From contig NZ_JAFCLP010000002.1 of the NCBI RefSeq assembly GCF_018129405.1, positions 124,001 to 188,000 on the forward strand: DNA of 64,000 nt, in the 5' to 3' direction. Shown piece by piece: positions 32,101 to 41,143 of this stretch. The notes under the pieces are model-generated. The model did no database searches, had not been told where the DNA came from, and saw only the letters and a program-made list of their open reading frames with translations. Position 1 is the stretch's first letter; each line of letters begins with the position of its first letter. The position numbers and the translations under genes are program-made. Source of the stretch: Bradyrhizobium iriomotense. GTDB taxonomy: Bacteria > Pseudomonadota > Alphaproteobacteria > Rhizobiales > Xanthobacteraceae.

Positions 32101-33603
32101 GTGAACCAGCCAGCCGTATCGCCGACGCTCGACACGCTGTTTCAGCGCACGCTGATGCGGCAGCCACACGCAACCGCTCTGCTCGATCCCCTCAACAAGG
32201 CGCGCATCACCGGACATCAGCCGCGGCGGATGAGCTATGCCGAGGCCGACACCGCCATCGAGGCACTGTCGGCCCATTTCGTCGAATCGGGCCTGCCGGC
32301 CAATTCCGTCATCGCGATCCAGTTGCCCAACACGGTCGAGTTCGTGCTCACCGTGCTCGCCGCCCATCGCGCCGGCCTCGTCGTCGCCGTGCTGCCGCTG
32401 CTGTGGCGGCACGCGGAACTGACCGCGGCGCTCAACCGCACCGCGGCGCGCGCCATCGTCACCATGAGCACGGTCGACGGCGTCAGCTATGCCGACCTTG
32501 CGATGCACGCCGCCGCCGAGGCGTTCTCGATCCGTCATGTCTACGGCTTCGGAGGCGAGCTGCCCGAAGGCATGGCCTCGCTCGACGACGTGCTGGCCCG
32601 CCCGCCCGGCACCACGCGCGCCGTGATCCAGGACGGCCGCAAGGCGGCGATGATCTCCTTCGACGTCACGGCGGAGGGCTTTCGCCCGGTGCCGCGGCCG
32701 CATTTCAGCCTGATCGCCGGCGGCCTTGCGATGTCGCTCGAAGCCGACGTCAAGCAGGGCGCAACGGTGATGGCGGCGTTCACGCCGATGTCGTTCGCAG
32801 GCCTCGCATCCTCGCTCGCGGTCTGGCTGCTGTCGGGCGGCACGCTGGCGCTGCATCACCCGTTCGAGAACGACGTGCTGGAGCAGCAGATCAACGAGCA
32901 CGAATGCGAGGTGCTGATCGCGCCCGCGCAACTCGCGCTGCGGCTTGGCGATGCCGACCTCGCGGCGCGGATGCCGAGCTTGCGCAACGTCATCGGCCTG
33001 TGGCGCGCGCCGGAGCAGGTGGCGGCGAGCGATGCCTGGATCGCGCCGCATGCGCCGCTCACCGACGTCTATCTGTTCGGCGAGGCCGGATTGTTCGGCG
33101 CCCGCCGCGGCGAGGACGGCATGCCGGTGCCGGTGATGCCGGGGCCGCACGGCGCGCCGCGTGAACAGGCCGGCTCCTCCATCGCCGGCGAGATCCTGCT
33201 GACACCGAAGGGCACGCTCGGCCTGCGCGGCGCGATGGTGCCGATCGCGGCCTATGCCCCGCCGCAGCCGGTCGGCGAGACACTGACGGCGCAGCCGCCA
33301 CGCGATTATGTCGACACCGGCTATGCCGCCCGGCTCGACCGGGCGAGCGGCGCGATCTGCATCACCGCACCGCCCTCCGGCATCATGGCCGTCGGCGGCT
33401 ATCGCTTCCTCTCCAACGACCTCCAGGAATGGGCGCGCCGGCTCGGCCAGGGCGCCCTACTCACCGCGCTGCCCGACCGCCTCTCCGGCCACCGGCTGGC
33501 AGGACGGGCCCAGGACAATGCCCGCGCCCGCGAGGCGCTCAGCGAGCTCGGGCTTAACCCCCTGATGGTCGAGGCTTTTCGCGACCGCTCCGGGCCGGCT
33601 TGA
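32101..33603 (+). CDS. Degenerate AMP-binding (class I adenylate-forming) family protein
   Basis: A GTG start four bases after the binding-protein stop codon gives 500 residues. The N-terminal domain is a recognisable acyl-CoA synthetase fold (IAIQLPNTVEFVLTVLAAHRAGL). However, the phosphate-binding loop (normally YTSGTTGxPKG) is replaced by MISFDVTAEGFRPVPRPH. Motifs YVDTGYAARLD and IMAVGGYRFLSNDLQEW (A7 and A8) survive. The C-terminal catalytic Lys motif is not seen (LPDRLSGHRLAG). The protein may bind an acyl or adenylate ligand but is unlikely to activate acids in the usual way. It lies between a peptide-binding protein and a GGDEF-like protein. Confidence 0.82.
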   Translation: MNQPAVSPTLDTLFQRTLMRQPHATALLDPLNKARITGHQPRRMSYAEADTAIEALSAHFVESGLPANSVIAIQLPNTVEFVLTVLAAHRAGLVVAVLPLLWRHAELTAALNRTAARAIVTMSTVDGVSYADLAMHAAAEAFSIRHVYGFGGELPEGMASLDDVLARPPGTTRAVIQDGRKAAMISFDVTAEGFRPVPRPHFSLIAGGLAMSLEADVKQGATVMAAFTPMSFAGLASSLAVWLLSGGTLALHHPFENDVLEQQINEHECEVLIAPAQLALRLGDADLAARMPSLRNVIGLWRAPEQVAASDAWIAPHAPLTDVYLFGEAGLFGARRGEDGMPVPVMPGPHGAPREQAGSSIAGEILLTPKGTLGLRGAMVPIAAYAPPQPVGETLTAQPPRDYVDTGYAARLDRASGAICITAPPSGIMAVGGYRFLSNDLQEWARRLGQGALLTALPDRLSGHRLAGRAQDNARAREALSELGLNPLMVEAFRDRSGPA

Positions 33604-33688
33604 GCGCAGTTTCGCCTGAGACGTTGACGCAGCATTAAGGCGGCCAAACTAGATTGCGCGGCATCTGTTGCGTGATCAGAGCTTTTCG

Positions 33689-34912
33689 ATGTCCCAGGCG
33701 GGCCCGATCCTGTTTGTGTCCAATACCGAGCGCCCCGCCTTCGTTGCGGCGCTGGACGAGGCCCGGCTCTTCCCCGTGGTCGACACCGACTGGGCCAGCG
33801 CGACGCGCGCGGTCGAGCAGGTACAGCCGGCCGCGGTCCTCGCCGCGATGCACAGCGGACATGAGCCGCATCTGGCGCTGCTCGCCAGGAAGATTGCCGA
33901 CCAATCGCCCTACCTTCCCTTCGTGGCCCTGGATGCGGCGGGTGCGCTGCCGCACAACGCCCTGCCCTTCGCTTCGCGCGGCGGCCATCCCGATCGTCTG
34001 AGCGCGCGCTTACGCGCCGCGCTGCGCGTCCGTACCCTGCATTCGACCGTGCTGCGCCGGCTGCCCGAGGCGAAGGTCGTGCTGCCCGAGGGCGACCCAT
34101 CGCGCGATGCCACCGTTCTGCTGATCGGCCGCGGCGCCGCCTATCCCGCACTCTCCGTCGCACTCGGCGAGCGCGTCGGCGTGGTTGGCGCGCTCTCGAT
34201 CGAGGCCGCGGCGAAACATCTCAACACCCGCGATATCGATGGCGTCGTGCTCGCCGAAGGGTTTACCGCGCGCGTGACCGATGCCTTCCTCACCGTGCTC
34301 GCCGAGGACACCCGCTTCCGCACCCTGCCTGTGGTCGTCACCGCGCACCAGCTCGTGCAAAGCTACGATCTGCCCAATCTCGAGCTGATCGCGGGCGAGC
34401 CGGCGAGGATCGCCGCCAACGCCCTGCCGCTGATCCGCCAGCACGCGATGGAGGCGCAGCTGAGCCGCACGCTGCGCTCGATCGATGCCGGCGGCTGGCT
34501 CGATCCGCGCAGTGGCCTGCTCACCACGGAAGCCTTCGCCCGCGATTTTGCCAAGGCGGTCGAGCAGACGCTGGCCCGCGGCGGCGGCCTGTCGGTGGCG
34601 CGCTTCGCCTTCGATCCCAACAATCCCCGCGCCCAGCTCGACGCGGCGCGTATCCTGAGCCGCCTGATGCGTCAGATGGATTTTGGCGCGGCACAGAAGG
34701 ACGGCTCGGTCATCGTCGTGTTCGCTGAGACCGATTTCCGCACCGCGCACATGATCGCGCGCCGCTTGTCGGCGGTGATGCGGCACACGTCCAATGGCAA
34801 GCACGAGATGCGCAGCGATCCGGTTGTGAGCGTGGACTCGCTGTCGCCGTCGGATACGGCAAGGTCGCTGTTGGCGCGGCTGTCGGCCGACGCTTCAAGG
34901 GCGGCGTCGTAG
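33689..34912 (+). CDS. Receiver-like plus degenerate GGDEF domain protein
   Basis: Start at ATG 33689 gives 407 residues. The N-terminal ~120 residues and a second ~120-residue segment read like two receiver-type alpha/beta domains (ILFVSNTERPAFVAALDE; VLLIGRGAAYPALSVAL). The C-terminal ~150 residues begin DPRSGLLTTEAFARDFAKAV, the start of a GGDEF domain, but the active-site GG(D/E)EF is replaced by KDGSVIVVFAETD. It is therefore unlikely to make cyclic di-GMP and may serve as a binding or scaffold protein, possibly like the PopA/PleD-related degenerate proteins of alphaproteobacteria. A palindromic repeat separates it from convergent mfd. Confidence 0.75.
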   Translation: MSQAGPILFVSNTERPAFVAALDEARLFPVVDTDWASATRAVEQVQPAAVLAAMHSGHEPHLALLARKIADQSPYLPFVALDAAGALPHNALPFASRGGHPDRLSARLRAALRVRTLHSTVLRRLPEAKVVLPEGDPSRDATVLLIGRGAAYPALSVALGERVGVVGALSIEAAAKHLNTRDIDGVVLAEGFTARVTDAFLTVLAEDTRFRTLPVVVTAHQLVQSYDLPNLELIAGEPARIAANALPLIRQHAMEAQLSRTLRSIDAGGWLDPRSGLLTTEAFARDFAKAVEQTLARGGGLSVARFAFDPNNPRAQLDAARILSRLMRQMDFGAAQKDGSVIVVFAETDFRTAHMIARRLSAVMRHTSNGKHEMRSDPVVSVDSLSPSDTARSLLARLSADASRAAS

Positions 34913-34927
34913 TCACGACCGCGCTGC

Positions 34928-35019
34928 CGTAGGGTGGGCAAAGCGAAGCGTGCCCACCACATCCCTCATCTTGGAAAGAATGGTGGGCACGGCGCAAGAG
35001 CGCCTTTGCCCACCCTACG
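34928..35019. repeat. Compound palindrome between convergent genes, GTAGGGTGGGC type
   Basis: CGTAGGGTGGGCAAAG (from 34928) pairs with CTTTGCCCACCCTACG (to 35019); an inner arm pairs CGTGCCCACCA (34949-34959) with TGGTGGGCACG (34981-34991). It separates the degenerate GGDEF gene and mfd, which converge. The arms are those of a dispersed repeat family familiar from Bradyrhizobium and Rhodopseudomonas. Confidence 0.8.
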
Positions 35020-35035
35020 ACATCTCGCTCCGTCC

Positions 35036-38000
35036 CTACGCCGCCTTCTTGCTCTCGGCGAGCTGCGCCAACTGTCGCATGATCTCCGTCGTGCCGGCGA
35101 GGCGCTCTTCCGGCGTCTCCCAATCCTGCAGGAACACCACCTTCATGTCGGGCCGCACCTTGGCGGCTTGGCCATGGCTGCGGATGAAGGTCACGAGGCG
35201 ATCGGGATAGGCGAAGGAATTGTCGCGGAAGACGATGACGGCGCCCTTCGGGCCGGCATCGATCTTCTCGACATTGGCACGGCGGCAGAACGCCTTGATC
35301 GCGGCGACCTTGAACAAATAGCGCACCTCGTCGGGCAGCACGCCGAAGCGGTCGCGCATCTCGGCACCGAAGTTTTCGATCTCCTCCTCGGTGTCGAGAT
35401 CGGCAAGACGCCGGTACAGCGACAGCCGCACCGAGAGATCGCTGACGTAATCCTCGGGGATGAGCACGGGCATGCCGATCGTGATCGACGGCGACCAGCG
35501 GTCGGCGGCGGGCTCGGAGACGCCGGCCTTGAGGTTGACGATCGCCTCCTCCAGCATTGATTGATAAAGCTCGAAGCCGACCTCCTTGATGTGGCCGGAC
35601 TGCTCCTCGCCGAGCAGATTGCCGGCGCCGCGGATGTCGAGGTCGTGCGAGGCGAGCTGGAAGCCGGCGCCCAGCGTCTCCAGCGATTGCAGCACGGTGA
35701 GCCGGCGCTCGGCCTGCGCGGTGATCTTCTGCTGCGCCGGCAGCGTGAACAGCGCATAGGCGCGCAGCTTGGAGCGACCGACGCGGCCGCGCAGCTGGTA
35801 GAGCTGCGCAAGGCCGAACATGTCGGCGCGGTGCACGATCAACGTGTTGGCGTTGGGGATGTCGAGGCCTGACTCCACGATGGTGGTCGACAAGAGGATG
35901 TCGAACTTGCCGTCGTAGAACGCGGTCATGATGTCCTCGATCACGGCGGGCGGCATCTGGCCGTGCGCGACCGCGACCTTCATCTCCGGCACGTTCTTGT
36001 CGAGGAAGTCCTTGACCTCGGCGAGGTCGTCGATGCGCGGCACGACGTAAAATGCCTGGCCGCCACGATAGCGCTCGCGCAGCAGGGCTTCGCGGATCAT
36101 CAAGGGATCGTGCGGGGCAACGAAGGTACGCACCGCGAGGCGATCGACCGGGGGCGAGGCGATAATCGAGAGCTCGCGCACGCCGGTCAGCGCCAGCTGC
36201 AGCGTGCGCGGGATCGGCGTCGCCGACAGCGTCAGCACATGCACCTCGGCGCGCAGCGCCTTCAGCCGCTCCTTGTGGCTGACGCCGAAATGCTGCTCCT
36301 CGTCGACGATGAGCAGGCCGAGGTCGCGGAACTTGATCGCCTTGCCGAGCAGTGCGTGGGTGCCGACGACGATGTCGACCGAGCCGTCAGTAATGCCCTT
36401 CTTGACCTGGTTCAGCTCCTTGGTCGGGATCAGGCGCGAGGCCTGCGCCACGTTCACCGGAAAGCCCTTGAAGCGCTCGCTGAAGGATTTTGCGTGCTGG
36501 CGGGCCAGCAGCGTGGTCGGCACCACGACCGCAACCTGCTTGCCCTCGAGCGCGACCGCGAAGGCGGCGCGCAGCGCGACCTCGGTCTTGCCGAAGCCGA
36601 CGTCGCCGCAGATCAGCCGGTCCATCGGACGGCCCTTTTCGAGATCCTTCAGCGTGGACTCGATCGCACCGAGCTGGTCCTCGGTCTCGTCATAGGGGAA
36701 GCGCGCGCAGAACTCGTCATAGAGGCCCTGCTGCACCGGCAATTTCGGCGCCTCGTGCAGCATGCGCTCGGCCGCGATCTTGATCAGCTCGCCCGCGATC
36801 TCGCGGATGCGGTTCTTCAGCTTCGCCTTGCGGGTCTGCCAGCCGGAGCCGCCGAGACGATCCAGCTCGACCGTGGTCTGGTCCGAGCCGTAGCGCGACA
36901 ACAGCTCGATGTTCTCGACCGGGAGGAACAGTTTTGTCTCGGCGGCATAATGCAGCTCGAGGCAGTCATGCGGCGCGCCGGCAACATCCAGCGTCTGCAG
37001 GCCGATGAAGCGGCCGATGCCGTGCTCGACATGGACGACGATGTCGCCAGCGGCAAGGCTCGTCACCTCCGAGATGAAATTGTCGAGCTTGCGGCTGGCC
37101 TTGCGCGGCCGCACCAGGCGGTCGCCCAGAATGTCCTGCTCGCTGATGACAGCGATCTCGTCGGTCTCGAAACCGCTCTCGAGGCCGAGCACGGCGAGCA
37201 TGGTCTCGTTGCGCGGGGTCGCCTGCACCGTGCGCCAGGTATTGACGCTGGTGGTATGGGCGAGCTTGTGGTCGCGCAGCATCGAATTCATGCGGTCGCG
37301 CGAGCCTTCGGACCAGAGCGCGATCACGACCTTCTTGCGTTGCGCCTGCAGCGCCATGACGTGGCTGACGACGGACTCGAACACGTTGACGGTGGTGTCA
37401 TTGCGCTCCGGCGCGAAGTCGCGGCCCTTGCGTGCGCCGGCATCGACGACACCGGTGCCGTCGGTCGGCACCGAGAACGGCGTCAGCCGCGCCAGCGGGA
37501 TGTCACCGAGGCGCCTGGTCCATTCCTCGTCGGTCAGATAGAGCCGGTCAGGCGGCAGCGGCTTGTAGATGGCGCCGCCGCCGGGATGCTCCATCGCCTC
37601 GCGGCGGGCCTGGTAGTAATCGAGGATCTGCTTGAAGCGCTCCCGCACCGCGTCCTCGGCCTGCGGCTCGATGGCGACGGCCGCGCCTTGCAGATAGTCG
37701 AACAGCGTGTCCATCCGGTCCTGGAACAGCGGCAGCCAGTGCTCCATGCCGGGATGGCGGCGGCCCTCGCTGACGGCCTCGTACAGCGCATCGTCGCGCT
37801 CGGGCGCGCCGAACTCGGCGACATAGCCCATGCGGAAACGGCGGATGGTGTCGGTGACGAGCTGAAACTCGGAGACCGGAACGAGATCGAGCGAGCGCAT
37901 GTCGAGCAGCGTGCGCTGGGTCTCGGCATCGAAGGAGCGGATCGATTCAAGGCTGTCGCCGAAGAAGTCGAAGCGGACCGGCTGCTCGAGGCCGGCCGGA

Positions 38001-38554
38001 AACAGGTCCAGAATGCCGCCGCGCACGGCATATTCGCCGGGCTCGCGCACGGTGGAGGAGCGGTTGTAGCCGTTGTGCTCGAGCCAGGCGACGACGGTGT
38101 CCATCGGCACGACATTGCCGGGCGCGACCGACAACGCCTGCGCCGCAACCAGCTCGCGCGCGGGCACGCGCTGCACCACCGCGTTCACCGTGGTCAGCAC
38201 GATCAGCGGCTTGTCGCTGCCGGTGAGCGAGGCGAGCCGCGCCAGCGTGGTCAGGCGCTGGGCGAGAATGCCGCCATGCGGCGAGACGCGGTCATAGGGC
38301 TGACAATCCCAGGCAGGAAAAATCAGCACCGGCAGATCGGGCGCAAAGAACCGCAGCGCGCGTTCGAGCTGCTGCATGCGCCCGCCGTCGCGGCAGACGA
38401 CCGCAAGGCTGACCGCCGGCTTCTTCGGCCGCGCTGCGATGGCGCGGGCGAGATCGGAGACGATGAGGCCTTCGGCTCCTTCCGCGACGTTGGCAAGCGT
38501 CAGCGCGCGGCCGGGCGTGAGCAGCTCGGCCGGCGATTTCATCCCCTGCTTCAT
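35036..38554 (-). CDS. mfd: Transcription-repair coupling factor Mfd
   Basis: The 1172-residue ATP-driven translocase removes stalled RNA polymerase and recruits UvrA to lesions. In order it has the UvrB-like N-terminal domains (FPAWDCQPYDRVSPHGG), the RNA-polymerase-interacting CarD-like domain (GDIVVHVEHGIGRFIGL), the RecG-like helicase core (GDVGFGKTEVALRAA, DEEQHFG, SATPIPRTLQLALTG) and the C-terminal TRCF domain (LSLYRRLADLDTEEE). Length matches the family. It overlaps sdhE by four bases. This is the canonical copy; a divergent paralog lies at 59450-62884. Confidence 0.96.
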   Translation of the reverse strand: MKQGMKSPAELLTPGRALTLANVAEGAEGLIVSDLARAIAARPKKPAVSLAVVCRDGGRMQQLERALRFFAPDLPVLIFPAWDCQPYDRVSPHGGILAQRLTTLARLASLTGSDKPLIVLTTVNAVVQRVPARELVAAQALSVAPGNVVPMDTVVAWLEHNGYNRSSTVREPGEYAVRGGILDLFPAGLEQPVRFDFFGDSLESIRSFDAETQRTLLDMRSLDLVPVSEFQLVTDTIRRFRMGYVAEFGAPERDDALYEAVSEGRRHPGMEHWLPLFQDRMDTLFDYLQGAAVAIEPQAEDAVRERFKQILDYYQARREAMEHPGGGAIYKPLPPDRLYLTDEEWTRRLGDIPLARLTPFSVPTDGTGVVDAGARKGRDFAPERNDTTVNVFESVVSHVMALQAQRKKVVIALWSEGSRDRMNSMLRDHKLAHTTSVNTWRTVQATPRNETMLAVLGLESGFETDEIAVISEQDILGDRLVRPRKASRKLDNFISEVTSLAAGDIVVHVEHGIGRFIGLQTLDVAGAPHDCLELHYAAETKLFLPVENIELLSRYGSDQTTVELDRLGGSGWQTRKAKLKNRIREIAGELIKIAAERMLHEAPKLPVQQGLYDEFCARFPYDETEDQLGAIESTLKDLEKGRPMDRLICGDVGFGKTEVALRAAFAVALEGKQVAVVVPTTLLARQHAKSFSERFKGFPVNVAQASRLIPTKELNQVKKGITDGSVDIVVGTHALLGKAIKFRDLGLLIVDEEQHFGVSHKERLKALRAEVHVLTLSATPIPRTLQLALTGVRELSIIASPPVDRLAVRTFVAPHDPLMIREALLRERYRGGQAFYVVPRIDDLAEVKDFLDKNVPEMKVAVAHGQMPPAVIEDIMTAFYDGKFDILLSTTIVESGLDIPNANTLIVHRADMFGLAQLYQLRGRVGRSKLRAYALFTLPAQQKITAQAERRLTVLQSLETLGAGFQLASHDLDIRGAGNLLGEEQSGHIKEVGFELYQSMLEEAIVNLKAGVSEPAADRWSPSITIGMPVLIPEDYVSDLSVRLSLYRRLADLDTEEEIENFGAEMRDRFGVLPDEVRYLFKVAAIKAFCRRANVEKIDAGPKGAVIVFRDNSFAYPDRLVTFIRSHGQAAKVRPDMKVVFLQDWETPEERLAGTTEIMRQLAQLAESKKAA

Positions 38555-38841
38555 GCGCTGCCGTCCGCGATCGGAAACGCCTTGATGCGGGCAAACAGCG
38601 CGCCGGTGACGTCAGCCGGCAGCACCTTGTCGCCGGTGATGGCGGCATAGAGATCGGGATCGTTGACCTCGAGCAGGCGTTCGAGCTCCGCCAATTCGGG
38701 CTCGGACAGGTTGCCGATCTCGGAGTCCGCGAAGCGGCCGAGGATCAGGTCCATCTCGCGCGTGCCGCGGTGCCAGCAGCGGAACAGAAGCCGCTTGCGG
38801 CGGTCATCCAGCCCGCTGCTCGATCGTGTCGTTCCCGTCAT
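38551..38841 (-). CDS. sdhE: Succinate dehydrogenase flavinylation factor SdhE
   Basis: The 96-residue protein belongs to the SdhE/Sdh5 family, with the signature RKRLLFRCWHRGTREMDL containing the RGxxE motif required for attaching FAD to succinate dehydrogenase. Acidic, helical and of normal length. It overlaps the mfd start by four bases (ATGA) and is the first gene of that pair; sdhE next to mfd/recG is a common alphaproteobacterial arrangement. recG is divergent, with a palindromic repeat between. Confidence 0.93.
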   Translation of the reverse strand: MTGTTRSSSGLDDRRKRLLFRCWHRGTREMDLILGRFADSEIGNLSEPELAELERLLEVNDPDLYAAITGDKVLPADVTGALFARIKAFPIADGSA

Positions 38842-38948
38842 GTCTCAAATCCAGTCAAACGCAGAAAGCCCGGACGTGCCGGGCGGGGGTGATATAGCCA
38901 TTCGGACCGGCCATGTCAGCCCTTTGTTATTGCAATTGTTTGGGGACC

Positions 38949-39021
38949 GTCATTGCCGGGCTTGACCCGGCAATCCATCGTCATTGAAAAGATGGATGCG
39001 CGGGTCAAGCCCGCGCATGAC
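38949..39021. repeat. Paired-hairpin palindrome in the sdhE-recG intergenic region
   Basis: Two hairpins, TTGCCGGG/CCCGGCAA (38954-38974) and TGCGCGGG/CCCGCGCA (38996-39016), lie between outer arms GTCAT (38949-38953)/ATGAC (39017-39021), with CCATC/GATGG pairing between them. The element ends 13 bases before the preferred recG start. Reading through it would add the tell-tale RGSSPRMT residues to RecG, so the upstream recG start is not used. Confidence 0.8.
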
Positions 39022-39034
39022 GAATGTTGCGAGA

Positions 39035-41143
39035 ATGCGCCCCAGCCTGCTCAATCCGCTGTTTGCTCCCGTGACCAGCCTGCCCGGCGTCGGTCCGAAG
39101 CAGGACAAGCTGCTGCAGTATCTGCTCGGCCGCAGCGAGACGCCGCGGCTGGTCGACCTGTTGCTGCATCTGCCGAGCCAGGTCATCGACCGCCGCGCCC
39201 GGCCGAAGATCCGCGACGCCGCCGTTGGAACCATGGTGACGCTGGAGGTCACCGTCGATCGCCACCGCCCGCCCCCGCCGCGCAACGCGCGCGCGCCGTA
39301 TCTGGTCTATGCCAGCGACGATACCGGTGATGTCGTGCTGACCTTCTTCCGCGCCAAACCCGGCTATGTCGAAAAACTGCTGCCAATGGGGGAGAAGCGC
39401 TACGTCTCCGGCACGCTGCAGATGTATGACGGCATTCCGCAGATCGTGCATCCGGACCGCGTGCTCGACGAGGAGGCGATCGCAAAGCTTTCGGGGATAG
39501 ATCCGGTCTATCCGCTGACGGAGGGGCTCGCGCTCGGCTCGCTGCGCCGCGCGATCGCGCAGGCGCTGCAGAAGCTGCCGGCCTTGCCGGAATGGATCAG
39601 CCCCGAGGTGCTGCGCCGCTGCCACTTCCCGCCAATCGCGGAAGCGCTCACGCGCGTGCACCAGCCGGTCGAGCTCACGGACATCCTGCCCGACCAGCCG
39701 TTCTGGTCGCGCCTCGCCTTCGATGAGCTGCTCGCCGGCCAGCTCGCGCTCGCCCTGATCCGCGCCCAGCTGCGCCGCCCCGCCGGCGTCCGCAATGCCG
39801 GCGATGGGCATCTGCGCAACAAGATCATCGACGCCCTTCCTTACGCGCTCACACCCTCCCAGCGCAACGCCGCCGCCGCCATTGCCGAGGACCTGAAGCA
39901 GCCGGTGCGCATGCTGCGCCTGCTTCAGGGCGACGTCGGCTCCGGCAAAACGGTCGTAGCGTTGCTCGCTGCCGCCGCGGTGGCCGAAGTCGGCAAGCAG
40001 GCCGCGCTGATGGCACCGACCGAAATCCTGGCGCGCCAGCACATCAAGACCATTGCCCCGCTCGCCGAGCGCGCGGGATTGCGGGTTGCGATCCTGACCG
40101 GCCGCGAAAAGGGCAAGGAGCGGCGCGAGTTGCTGGCGCAACTCGAAGCCGGCGAGATCGACCTTCTCGTCGGCACCCATGCGCTGATCCAAGACGACGT
40201 GATCTTCCGCGATCTCGCCCTCGCCATCGTCGACGAGCAGCACCGCTTTGGCGTGCGCGAGCGCCTTGCGCTGACGTCCAAGGGCGAAGCGGTCGACGTG
40301 CTGGTGCTGAGCGCAACCCCGATTCCGCGCACGCTGGTGCTGACCTATTTCGGCGACATGGACATCAGCGAGCTGCGCGAAAAACCCGCCGGCCGCCAGC
40401 CGATCGACACCCGCGCGGTGCCGATGAGCCGGATCAGCGAGGTCATGGAGGGCGTCGGCCGCGCGCTCGAAGCCGGCAAGCTGGTCTACTGGATCTGCCC
40501 GCTGGTCGAGGAATCCGAGGCTGAGGGCACCGAGCATCTGACCAACGCGACCAAGCGTTTCGAAAGCTTGCAAAAGCGCTTCGGCGACCGCGTCGGCCTC
40601 GTCCACGGCCAGATGAAGGGCACGGAAAAGGACCGTGTCATGGGTCAGTTCGCCGCTCACGAGATCGGCCTGCTGGTCGCGACCACCGTCGTCGAGGTCG
40701 GCGTCGACGTGCCAGCCGCCACCATCATGGTGATCGAGAACGCCGAGCGCTTCGGCCTCGCCCAGCTGCACCAGCTGCGCGGCCGCATCGGACGCGGCTC
40801 GGAAGCTTCGACCTGCATCCTGCTCTATGGCGAGCCGCTCGGCGAGATGTCGAAGGCACGGCTGAAAGTGATCCGCGAGACCACCGACGGCTTCCGCATT
40901 GCCGAGGAGGATTTGAAGCTGCGCGGCGAAGGCGACGTGCTGGGAGTCCGCCAGAGCGGCCTGCCCGGCTACCGCATCGCGCGCTCGGAAGTGCACGGCC
41001 AGCTCATCACCCAGGCCCGCGACGAAGCACTGCGCATCCTGAAGGATGATCCTAAGCTCAAGGGCGAGCGCAGCGAAGCGCTGCGCTGCCTGCTGTATCT
41101 CTACGAGCGCGATGAGGCGATCCCGCTGATCGGCGCGGGTTAG
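39035..41143 (+). CDS. recG: ATP-dependent DNA helicase RecG
   Basis: Starting at ATG 39035 (MRPSLLNPLFAPVTSLPGVG) the protein has 702 residues, the usual length. An N-terminal wedge/OB domain (VTSLPGVGPKQDKLLQYLLG, RRARPKIRDA) is followed by helicase motifs GDVGSGKTVVALLAA, DEQHRFGVRER, SATPIPRTLVLTYFGDMD and the QLRGRIGRG motif. RecG remodels stalled replication forks and Holliday junctions. An in-frame ATG at 38984 would begin within a palindromic repeat and is rejected. The gene's last base overlaps the convergent panE-type gene by four bases. Confidence 0.95.
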   Translation: MRPSLLNPLFAPVTSLPGVGPKQDKLLQYLLGRSETPRLVDLLLHLPSQVIDRRARPKIRDAAVGTMVTLEVTVDRHRPPPPRNARAPYLVYASDDTGDVVLTFFRAKPGYVEKLLPMGEKRYVSGTLQMYDGIPQIVHPDRVLDEEAIAKLSGIDPVYPLTEGLALGSLRRAIAQALQKLPALPEWISPEVLRRCHFPPIAEALTRVHQPVELTDILPDQPFWSRLAFDELLAGQLALALIRAQLRRPAGVRNAGDGHLRNKIIDALPYALTPSQRNAAAAIAEDLKQPVRMLRLLQGDVGSGKTVVALLAAAAVAEVGKQAALMAPTEILARQHIKTIAPLAERAGLRVAILTGREKGKERRELLAQLEAGEIDLLVGTHALIQDDVIFRDLALAIVDEQHRFGVRERLALTSKGEAVDVLVLSATPIPRTLVLTYFGDMDISELREKPAGRQPIDTRAVPMSRISEVMEGVGRALEAGKLVYWICPLVEESEAEGTEHLTNATKRFESLQKRFGDRVGLVHGQMKGTEKDRVMGQFAAHEIGLLVATTVVEVGVDVPAATIMVIENAERFGLAQLHQLRGRIGRGSEASTCILLYGEPLGEMSKARLKVIRETTDGFRIAEEDLKLRGEGDVLGVRQSGLPGYRIARSEVHGQLITQARDEALRILKDDPKLKGERSEALRCLLYLYERDEAIPLIGAG

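Noticed and set aside
29976-32135. 719-codon minus-strand frame opposite the family-5 binding protein
   Set aside because: Product is His/Arg/Glu-rich without any fold signature; the plus strand has a full signal peptide and SBP_bac_5 motifs.
35963-38650. 895-codon plus-strand open frame opposite mfd
   Set aside because: It is a GC-rich shadow of mfd: its product is rich in Arg, Ala, Gly and His with no domain motif, while the minus strand encodes a full Mfd protein.
38984-39034. Upstream in-frame start for recG
   Set aside because: These codons lie in the palindromic repeat and would add the residues RGSSPRMT, a known artefact of reading such repeats.
39005-40996. 663-codon minus-strand frame opposite recG
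   Set aside because: Same type of shadow; all RecG motifs are on the plus strand.
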